A DNA stretch of 9,725 bases from DASTWM01 sp035765855 (GTDB taxonomy: Bacteria; Chloroflexota; Chloroflexia; Chloroflexales; Roseiflexaceae): NCBI GenBank assembly GCA_035765855.1, contig DASTWM010000496.1, forward strand, positions 1 to 9,725, read 5' to 3'. This document shows, piece by piece, positions 1 to 5,641 of this stretch. Made by a program: the position numbers and the translations under genes. Below the pieces are notes generated by a model that worked only from the letters and a program-made list of their open reading frames with translations, searched no databases and had not been told where the DNA came from. The stretch's first letter is position 1; each line of letters starts with the position of its first letter.

Positions 1-353
1 ATATCGGTCCATGTTGAAGATGAAAACTCCCGGCCAGCCGTCTGCCCGGAATACCACATGTGATAGCGGCCATCTTTATACGCCAGCGCCGGGCGATTGA
101 TGTCATCCTCCCAGCCGGTTTCCGTGCGCGGTTGCAGCACCAGAATCGGCTCGCTCCAGTGGATGCCATCGGGACTCTCGGTCATGGCGATGCTGTAATG
201 CTTGCGCCATGAAAAATACATGCGATACACGCCGTCAACCAGCAGGACGTGGTTATCGAACCGGAAATCGTCGGGGCCGCCCAGCACCGGGTTGCCCTCG
301 TACTTTCGCCAGCCGCCCCGGCAGCCGACCCGCGTCGGATCATATGATGCCAT
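1..353 (-). CDS. Five-bladed beta-propeller glycosidase-like protein (GH43/GH32-like), partial, N-terminal 117 residues
   Basis: Seen: an open frame reads from ATG at 353 to the window edge, so the C-terminal part lies outside. Near the start it has WRKYEGNPVLGG (residues 16-27), then a FDNHVLLVDGVYRMYFSW blade, ESPDGIHWSEP, WEDDINRPAL and YHMWYSGQTAGR. This repeating pattern of blades ending in YxMYFSW / YHMWYSG, with 'SPDGIHW' turns, is characteristic of the GH32/43/62/68/130-type propeller glycosidases. The acidic residues of FDN and EDDIN are candidates for the active-site pocket. Family members cleave or phosphorolyse plant or storage glycans; the substrate cannot be told from this fragment. 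There is no signal peptide, so it looks cytoplasmic. The start is supported by AAAGGTG six to eight bases upstream and by an extended -10 promoter at 416-424. It is divergently transcribed from thiN. The superfamily is fairly sure, the exact GH family is not. Confidence 0.75.
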   Translation of the reverse strand, partial: MASYDPTRVGCRGGWRKYEGNPVLGGPDDFRFDNHVLLVDGVYRMYFSWRKHYSIAMTESPDGIHWSEPILVLQPRTETGWEDDINRPALAYKDGRYHMWYSGQTAGREFSSSTWTD

Positions 354-415
354 GAAACACACCTTTCTGCTTTGTGCGCGCGGCCTTGCTCTGCATGAAG
401 CCATTCCACCAGGCG

Positions 416-443
416 ATTATACCATTGCGCAGACGCGTGAAAA
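416..443 (-). promoter_or_regulatory. Promoter of the glycosidase-like gene (extended -10)
   Basis: On the minus strand TATAAT occupies 421-416, preceded directly by TGG (424-422), giving TGG-TATAAT, a consensus extended -10. TTTTCA at 443-438 lies 16 bases upstream and matches the -35 consensus TTGACA at four of six positions. The start of transcription would be near 409, leaving a leader of about 56 bases before the ATG at 353. Inferred from motif match only. Confidence 0.5.
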
Positions 444-509
444 CCTGGCGCTGCCGCTGGCCGAAGCGCCCGGACATACCTTTGTCGGTGCGAATGCCAG
501 GGCATGGAG

Positions 510-538
510 TTGCGCCGCGCGCGTGGACATGCTACGAT
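510..538 (+). promoter_or_regulatory. Promoter of the thiN cluster (extended -10)
   Basis: TTGCGC at 510-515 is followed after 17 bases by TACGAT (533-538), itself preceded by TGC (530-532), so the -10 is of the extended TGn type. Transcription would begin near 545, about 26 bases before the ATG at 571. The 354-570 spacer thus carries back-to-back promoters for the glycosidase-like gene and for thiN. I see no other structure in that spacer. Confidence 0.4.
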
Positions 539-570
539 CCACCATATCTGTTTTGTGCAAGCGAGTGATC

Positions 571-1245
571 ATGTACGTTGTGATTGTTGCCAATGCGCCC
601 GATGCCGACCTCGCGCCCTACCAGGCGCAGATTGCGGCTGCCGACCTGCTGATAGCCGCCGATGGTGGCGCTGAGGCGTTGCTGCGCGCGAACATGCCGC
701 CCCATCTCGTGCTGGGCGATCTTGACTCGGTGCGGCCCGCGAGCCTTGAGGCATTAGCGGCGCGCGGCACCGAAGTCCGGCGCTTTCCGCGCGAGAAGGA
801 CGAAACCGACCTGGAACTGGCGCTGCTGGTTGCTGCCGAACGCGGCGCAACCACGATTGACATGCTCGGCGCATTAGGCGGGCGCTGGGATCACACGCTG
901 GCAAACATTGCGCTGCTCGATCATCCCGCGCTGCGCACCTGCCATGTACGGATTCTGGCCGATCGCCAGGCGCTGTTTCTGGTGCGCGATGCGGCGGAGT
1001 TGCACGGCCAGCATGGCGATACGGTGTCCCTGCTGCCGCTTACGCCCATTGTCGATGGCGTGACAACGACTGGCCTGTTTTATCCGCTCATGGACGCGAC
1101 GCTGCACTACGAACAGGCGCGCGGCATCAGCAACGTGCTGCTCGAATCGCCCGCGCATGTGTCGATCACGAGCGGGCTGCTGCTCGTCGTGCAGCATGAT
1201 GATGGCGGTGCATACCAGTGGAACACGCCGGTCCAAACTTCATAA
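571..1245 (+). CDS. thiN: Thiamine pyrophosphokinase (thiamine diphosphokinase)
   Basis: Catalyses ATP + thiamine to AMP + thiamine diphosphate, the final step that makes or salvages the active cofactor, in the cytoplasm. The 224-residue length fits the family. Visible motifs in order: ADGG at residues 30-33, GDLDS at 49-53, KDETDLE at 76-82 (the acidic Mg/ATP site), GALGGRWDHTLAN at 100-112, and the C-terminal thiamine-binding domain with RGISN at 184-188 and SGLLLVV at 201-207. The reading frame stays open upstream to 202, but those codons run antisense through the glycosidase-like gene and resemble nothing, so the ATG at 571 is chosen. It fits the family N-terminus, where the protein begins directly with a hydrophobic beta strand. 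A GTG at 565 is a less likely alternative. It heads a cluster with a membrane protein (33-base gap) and a methyltransferase. No TPP riboswitch is apparent in the short leader. Confidence 0.93.
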   Translation: MYVVIVANAPDADLAPYQAQIAAADLLIAADGGAEALLRANMPPHLVLGDLDSVRPASLEALAARGTEVRRFPREKDETDLELALLVAAERGATTIDMLGALGGRWDHTLANIALLDHPALRTCHVRILADRQALFLVRDAAELHGQHGDTVSLLPLTPIVDGVTTTGLFYPLMDATLHYEQARGISNVLLESPAHVSITSGLLLVVQHDDGGAYQWNTPVQTS

Positions 1246-1278
1246 TTGACAGCTCGTTCATCACAGGGAGAATAGCGT

Positions 1279-1755
1279 ATGAATGATCGCAATCGCCGCC
1301 GCATGAGTCTCAGCTCGCTGATCGGCTGGCTGATTTTCATTCTGGTGTTTGCCGGTGCCCCGATCTTTCGCCTGATCGGGCGGGCGCTCAACGGAACGGT
1401 CAGTTTGCCAGCCAACCTGCCGACGCTGCTGATCGGCGGACTGGTGGTGCTGAGTATTCTGGTTTCGGTGCTGCGGGCGGTGGGCAGCAATGGGCAGCGG
1501 CGCGGCGATACGCGGCTGCCCACCACGCCATCCTCGCCCGCGCGCCCAATGAACGCGCCCATGCCGCCATTTGGCGGGTCTGCCGGGCGCGCGATCACCG
1601 GGCAATCGTTCCCGCAACGTTCCGCGCGCGAACGGCTGCCCGGCACCCCGCAGTTCGAGCCGCTGATCAATCCGCGCCTGGTCGGCGTCGCCGTTGTTGG
1701 CCTGCTGGTGCTGGTTGGGCTGGCGCTGGTTGTGGTGCTTGGAAACGTGCTGTGA
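1279..1755 (+). CDS. Small membrane protein with three predicted transmembrane helices, function unknown
   Basis: I do not recognise this 158-residue protein. A basic N-terminus (NDRNRRR) is followed by a hydrophobic helix at about residues 11-33, a second at 47-67, a polar Pro/Arg/Ser-rich linker at 68-130, and a Val/Leu-rich third helix at 133-156 that ends at the C-terminus. With the positive-inside rule, the N-terminus and the Arg-containing linker are probably cytoplasmic. The start is supported by GGGAG at 1266-1270, eight bases before the ATG. It lies 33 bases after thiN, and its stop overlaps the GTG of the methyltransferase by four bases, so the three genes are very likely co-transcribed and the last two translationally coupled. 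Composition matches its neighbours. It could be an accessory or anchoring protein, but the sequence gives no direct clue. Confidence 0.78.
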   Translation: MNDRNRRRMSLSSLIGWLIFILVFAGAPIFRLIGRALNGTVSLPANLPTLLIGGLVVLSILVSVLRAVGSNGQRRGDTRLPTTPSSPARPMNAPMPPFGGSAGRAITGQSFPQRSARERLPGTPQFEPLINPRLVGVAVVGLLVLVGLALVVVLGNVL

Positions 1756-2522
1756 GCGCGTTCGACGCCTTCGCCCGCTTCTATAATGCCGATTATGGCG
1801 CGTTTGCCGATGACGTGCCGTTCTATCGGGCCATGGCGCGGCGCACCGGCGGGCCGATTCTGGAGCTGATGTGCGGCAGCGGGCGTTTGCTGGAGCCGCT
1901 CGCCCGCGATGGCCACCATGTCACCGGCGTGGATGTGTCGGCAGCATTGCTCGGCGTGGCGCGCCACAAACTCGCCATTGCCGGGCTGCTCAATCAGGCC
2001 GAGCTTGTCGAGGCCGATGTGCGACAGGCAGTGCCGCCCGGTCCGTTTGCCATGGCGATTGTTGGCCTGAATTCGTTCATGCACCTGGAAACAACCGACG
2101 ATCAACTCGCTGTGCTGAGCCATGTACATGAATCGCTGCGCCCCGGCGGCGTGCTGGTGCTCGATCTGTATAACCCTGACCCGCGCGAACTTATTCGGCA
2201 CAATGGCGAAATGGTGCTTGATAAAACGTTCTCGTTCGGCGATGGGGGACAGGTTCAAAAGTTTGTTGTGCAATCGGCTGATCTGGCCGCGCAAACCAGT
2301 CATGTTGTGTTTATGTATGACGAGATCGATGCCGATGGCAGCGTGCGCCGAACCACGCTGCCGTTTTCCATGCGCTGGATCTACCGCTACGAAATCGAGC
2401 ATTTGCTGGCGCGCAGCGGCTTCGTGATCGAGGCGGTGTACGGATCGTACGATCTCGACGAGTTCGGCAGCCCGAGCGAACTCATGCTGACGGTTGCCAC
2501 CCGCGACGATGAGGAATCATGA
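1752..2522 (+). CDS. Class I SAM-dependent methyltransferase
   Basis: A 256-residue protein with the Rossmann-fold methyltransferase signature. Motif I is ILELMCGSGRLLEPLA (residues 36-51), the SAM-binding glycine loop. The acidic end of strand 2 is VTGVDVS (57-63). Next come EADV at about 86-89, a motif IV-like strand AMAIVGLNSFMHL, and LRPGGVLVLDLYNP (motif VI). A C-terminal extension with strands (FVVQ..HVVFMYDEID, SMRWIYRYEIEHLL, GFVIEAVYGSYD) is typical of small-molecule methyltransferases of this type; the acceptor is unknown. Translation starts at GTG 1752, inside the stop of the preceding gene (GTGA overlap), which implies translational coupling; GGAA about seven bases upstream is a weak ribosome site. 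It converges with the response-regulator gene, leaving 10 bases between the stops. Fold assignment is firm, specificity is open. Confidence 0.9.
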   Translation: MSAFDAFARFYNADYGAFADDVPFYRAMARRTGGPILELMCGSGRLLEPLARDGHHVTGVDVSAALLGVARHKLAIAGLLNQAELVEADVRQAVPPGPFAMAIVGLNSFMHLETTDDQLAVLSHVHESLRPGGVLVLDLYNPDPRELIRHNGEMVLDKTFSFGDGGQVQKFVVQSADLAAQTSHVVFMYDEIDADGSVRRTTLPFSMRWIYRYEIEHLLARSGFVIEAVYGSYDLDEFGSPSELMLTVATRDDEES

Positions 2523-2532
2523 AACCGGCAGG

Positions 2533-3186
2533 TCACTCCGTGTCATCGATAATCCCATGGGCGATGGCATAGCGGACGAGGTCGGCGGTGGTGTGCAGGT
2601 GCAGTTTGTGGAGCAGGTTGGCACGATGCCAGTCGACCGTGCGCACGCTGATCACCAACTGGCCCGCAATGTCGGCGCTGGTGTGGCCCTGCGCCACCAG
2701 GCACAGCACCTCGCGCTCGCGCGCGGTGAGCGGCGCAGGCTCCGGCACCGCAGCGGTCGCGTCCTCGGCCAGCCAGGTGAGGGCTTGCTCGGTCAACGCC
2801 GAACTCAGATAGCGCTGCCCGCGTGCGGCCTGCTCGATCGCGTAGATGAAGTCATCCGACAGCGCGTCTTTGAGCACGTAGGCCGTGGCTCCGGCGCGCA
2901 GCGCATCGCGCACGTGCGCCTCGTCGCCGTACATCGAGAGCACCAGCACGCGCGTGCGGGGTGCCAGTTGCCGCACTTGCCGGGTCACTTCCAGGCCGTT
3001 CATGCCCGGCATCATCACATCTACAATCAGCAGGTCGGGCTGTTCGCGCGCCACCAGCGCCACGGCATCAGCGCCATTGGCCGCTTCGCCAACAATCTGG
3101 GCGTGCAGTTTGGTTTCCAGCAGCAGCCGCAGGCCGTTGCGGATCACATGATGATCATCCGCCAGCACAATCGTCAGCGCACCCAT
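2533..3186 (-). CDS. NarL/FixJ-family response regulator (receiver + LuxR-type HTH)
   Basis: A 217-residue DNA-binding transcription regulator, the output half of a two-component system. The receiver domain (about residues 4-120) has the acidic pocket D10-D11, phospho-acceptor D56 in LLIVDVMMPGMNG, S84 and K106 in AYVLKD. After a linker, the LuxR-type helix-turn-helix (about 153-215) begins LTAREREVLCLVAQG and has the recognition-helix region VRTVDWHRANLLHKL. The frame remains open upstream to 3420, but there it runs through the kinase's ATPase domain. Two ATGs are possible at 3192 and 3186. The second is preferred because AGGAG lies seven bases before it, while it almost touches the first. 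The gene overlaps the 3' end of the kinase gene by 32 bases in another frame, so the two are co-transcribed and probably translationally coupled. Its cognate partner is that kinase. Confidence 0.95.
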   Translation of the reverse strand: MGALTIVLADDHHVIRNGLRLLLETKLHAQIVGEAANGADAVALVAREQPDLLIVDVMMPGMNGLEVTRQVRQLAPRTRVLVLSMYGDEAHVRDALRAGATAYVLKDALSDDFIYAIEQAARGQRYLSSALTEQALTWLAEDATAAVPEPAPLTAREREVLCLVAQGHTSADIAGQLVISVRTVDWHRANLLHKLHLHTTADLVRYAIAHGIIDDTE

Positions 3187-5374
3187 CGGCATTCTCCTCG
3201 TCAGGCGCACGCGCGGGCATGGGCAGCGTCGCCGCCACGCAGGTGCCCGCTCCCGGCACCGTCTGCAGCCGCAGCCTGCCCTGCAACAATTGGACCCGCT
3301 CCCGCATCCCGGAAAGGCCGCTGGAGGTGTAATGCATGCTGATCGGGTCGAAGCCGCGCCCCTGGTCGGCAATCTGCACATGCAGATGTTCGGCATCGAG
3401 CCAGACCTGCACGGTGGCATGATTCACCCCGGCGTGGCGGGCCACATTGGTGAGCGCTTCCTGCACCACCCGGTAGGCGGTGATCTCCACCTCTGGCCCG
3501 AAGCGCCGCTCCGCCAGGCCATGATGGGTGAAGCCGACCTGGATGTGTGTTTGTTCGGTGTAGCGCTGCAGGTGCCACTCCAGCGCCGCAAGCAGCCCCA
3601 GATCATCGAGCATGGGCGGGCGCAGGTTCAGCGAGATCGTTCGCACCTGCGCCATAATCGCGCTCACCTGCCGTTGCGCGGCCTGCACGCGGGAGCGCAG
3701 CGCCGGAGCCGGATCATGCGGATCGATCATGAGCAACTGCAAGCTCAAGCCGGTCAGGTGCTGCCCGATTTCATCGTGCAATTCGCGGGCCAGCATGCGC
3801 CGTTCGGCTTCCTGCACGTCGAGCAGCCGCCGCGAAAGCACTTGCAGTTGGTCGCGCGCGGCATGCACCTCCGCCAGCGCCTGTTGCAGGTCGGCCTGAA
3901 TCTGCCGGGGCGCGGAAATATCAATGGAAACTCCGACAATGCCGACCAGCTGATCATGCGCATCCCGAATCGAGGCAGCGTTCAAAAAGGCCGGAAAGGT
4001 GGTGCCATCGCGCCGGCGCATCACATATTCCCCTGCCCATGTGGTGCCATCCTGAAACCAGTTCATCATCTGTTCGGAACGATCAGGGGTGGTTTCAGGC
4101 ACAACCACGTTGATGACAGGCCGACCAACGGCTTCTGCCGCCGTCCAGCCGTAGAGCCGTTCGGCAAACCGATTCCAGTAGGTAATAACACCTGCTGTGT
4201 TGCAAGCGATGACCGCCTGTTCCACGCAATCCAGGAGCTGCGCCTGGAACTGCACCTGCTGGTCGGCATGCAGGCGCGCGGTGATGTCCCGCATGAAGCA
4301 GCGCGTGTGAACGAACTGACCGTCCTCGCGGTACACATTGGAACTGATCAGCACATGCCGCTGCATGCCATCCTTACACCGCAGCCGGGCTTCGTAATTG
4401 TGCAGCTCCTCACCCCGGCCAAGCCGCGCGAGAAAGTCGCCGATCACATCTGAATCGACGTGAAACTCGGCGATGTTACGCCCGATGTATTCTTCCTCGG
4501 TGTAGCCGAGCAGGTCGAGCTCGGTTTGATTGGCCCATAAAATGATGCCGCTCGCATCAATCCCATGTAACGCGACCGGCGCATGCTCGAAGAAGTCCGT
4601 CAATACCCGCTCGCGCTGCCGGAGTCGCTGCTCGGTGGCCTTGCGCTCGGCGATCTCGGCCTGAAGCGACTGGGCCTGCTGTTGCAACTGAATAATCGCG
4701 CGCATGCGGTCATCCTCGGCTGTGAGTGTGGTGTAGCTTTCGGCGGGAATAACGCGCGCATGCGCGGCGCACACGTCGTGCAGCGGCTGGGCGAGGGCTG
4801 CGCCACGAAAACCGCTGATCGGATACGCGCAGAACAGCATGAACGCTTGCGCGGCGTGCAAATCATTCCACAACGCTTCGAGATCGAGCGCGGCATGGTA
4901 CTGCTCCGCCGCCCACAGCAGCGCCACGAGTTCCCCAAAGACGCGCACGCGGCGCTGCTCTGCGCGCGCGCGGGCAAGCAGCGGTTCGAAGATTGCGCCG
5001 AAGCGTTCAGGATCGGGGGAACCGTCAACCATGAGTATTCCGAGCGTCTCGGCGGCATCCAGCCCCACAAATTGCCCGGATGGTTGCGCGGCGGGTACAT
5101 CCAGCCCGGCAGCCTGCAAACGTTCGTCGAGACCGGCGCGGTGCTCGGGTGTCGCCAGCACGATGCAGAGGTCGCCAGCCGCCAGCCCGGTGCCGATAAA
5201 ACTGCTCAATGTCTCAAGAAGAAAAGCATCAGTTTCGTAAAACTGGACGAGGTGTTCCGCCGCGTGCAGCGGTTGACAGGCGGCGTGCGCATCATGTTCC
5301 GCATGCTCGTGGCTTGTTTTGTTGAAGTGCATGCCGGTGTGGGCAAAAATATTGGTGATACGTCTGGTGATCAC
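3155..5374 (-). CDS. Soluble MEDS-PAS-PAS sensor histidine kinase (NarX/DesK-type HisKA_3)
   Basis: A 739-residue cytoplasmic kinase with no transmembrane segment. Domains, in residues from the GTG at 5374: a His-rich N-terminus (15-41); a MEDS-like sensory domain (about 38-210), beginning HLVQFYE and including FIGTGLAAGDLCIVL and FGELVALLW; a coiled coil (223-257); PAS 1 (about 258-367); PAS 2 (about 378-488); a second coiled coil (490-525); HisKA_3 dimerisation with phospho-acceptor H533 in RELHDEIGQHL; and an HATPase_c domain with N643 (VVQEALTNVARHA), DQGRGF at 670-675 and GLSGMRERV at 686-694. It should autophosphorylate at H533 and pass phosphate to D56 of the overlapping regulator. MEDS domains are known from DcmR-like sensors, where they are thought to bind small ligands. 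GTG 5374 is chosen because GGAG sits six bases upstream; GTG 5389 and ATG 5332 are alternatives with weak or no ribosome sites. The signal is unknown. Confidence 0.9.
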   Translation of the reverse strand: MITRRITNIFAHTGMHFNKTSHEHAEHDAHAACQPLHAAEHLVQFYETDAFLLETLSSFIGTGLAAGDLCIVLATPEHRAGLDERLQAAGLDVPAAQPSGQFVGLDAAETLGILMVDGSPDPERFGAIFEPLLARARAEQRRVRVFGELVALLWAAEQYHAALDLEALWNDLHAAQAFMLFCAYPISGFRGAALAQPLHDVCAAHARVIPAESYTTLTAEDDRMRAIIQLQQQAQSLQAEIAERKATEQRLRQRERVLTDFFEHAPVALHGIDASGIILWANQTELDLLGYTEEEYIGRNIAEFHVDSDVIGDFLARLGRGEELHNYEARLRCKDGMQRHVLISSNVYREDGQFVHTRCFMRDITARLHADQQVQFQAQLLDCVEQAVIACNTAGVITYWNRFAERLYGWTAAEAVGRPVINVVVPETTPDRSEQMMNWFQDGTTWAGEYVMRRRDGTTFPAFLNAASIRDAHDQLVGIVGVSIDISAPRQIQADLQQALAEVHAARDQLQVLSRRLLDVQEAERRMLARELHDEIGQHLTGLSLQLLMIDPHDPAPALRSRVQAAQRQVSAIMAQVRTISLNLRPPMLDDLGLLAALEWHLQRYTEQTHIQVGFTHHGLAERRFGPEVEITAYRVVQEALTNVARHAGVNHATVQVWLDAEHLHVQIADQGRGFDPISMHYTSSGLSGMRERVQLLQGRLRLQTVPGAGTCVAATLPMPARAPDEENADGCADDCAGG

Positions 5375-5499
5375 GATTGGCTCCAGCACAAGTCCGGTAA
5401 GGCGGCGAGGTAGCTATCCATGCCTCGCCAGCCATGTGATTCATGTCGTCAGATATCCAAACTTCGTGGGAGAATCAGGATGTCAGGGATATGCAGATT

Positions 5500-5508
5500 A
5501 TTCTACCA
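5500..5508 (-). promoter_or_regulatory. Possible promoter of the two-component operon (extended -10)
   Basis: On the minus strand TAGAAT (5505-5500) is preceded by TGG (5508-5506), giving an extended -10. There is no good -35 at the usual distance. Transcription would start near 5493, with a leader of about 120 bases before the GTG at 5374. The 5375-5641 spacer holds this element and the amidohydrolase promoter on the other strand; I see nothing else in it except the short start-stop codon pairs noted in the findings. Confidence 0.3.
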
Positions 5509-5575
5509 CGCCGTGTACGCAAACGACGGCGCTGTCTCCAACGATTTTCATTTCTGCGCGCCACACAAGCTACGG

Positions 5576-5581
5576 TATAAT
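5576..5581 (+). promoter_or_regulatory. -10 element upstream of the M20 amidohydrolase gene
   Basis: A perfect TATAAT lies 60 bases before the ATG at 5642. It lacks the TGn extension seen at the other promoters of the window, and the best -35 candidates (TTTCTG or TTCTGC, 18-19 bases upstream) are weak. Transcription would begin near 5588, giving a leader of about 54 bases. Confidence 0.4.
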
Positions 5582-5641
5582 CGCCCTGTCACCTGACCAT
5601 GTAAGCCGACCAGTATGTAATTATCCACGGAGAACATCGTC

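Noticed and set aside
202..570. Upstream extension of the thiN frame by 123 codons
   Set aside because: These codons run antisense through the glycosidase-like gene and the promoter region, resemble no known domain, and would put a long foreign tail before a normal family N-terminus.
1246..1273. Perfect TTGACA followed 16 bases later by GAGAAT
   Set aside because: The -10 half is poor and coincides with the ribosome site of the membrane-protein gene; transcription would start on the ATG itself. Read-through from thiN explains the gene better.
1107..2402. 431-codon open frame on the minus strand
   Set aside because: It is antisense to the membrane protein and methyltransferase genes, has His/Gln/Arg-rich low-quality composition typical of a GC-rich shadow frame, and the + strand frames carry clear motifs.
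3193..3420. Longer response-regulator start (295 residues)
   Set aside because: The extra 76 residues are an out-of-frame reading of the kinase ATPase domain, and the receiver domain begins just after the ATG at 3186.
3290..4453. 387-codon open frame on the plus strand
   Set aside because: It is the complement of the histidine kinase PAS and kinase domains; those are unmistakable, this frame matches nothing.
4583..5413. 276-codon open frame on the plus strand
   Set aside because: Shadow of the kinase MEDS region with no recognisable domain of its own.
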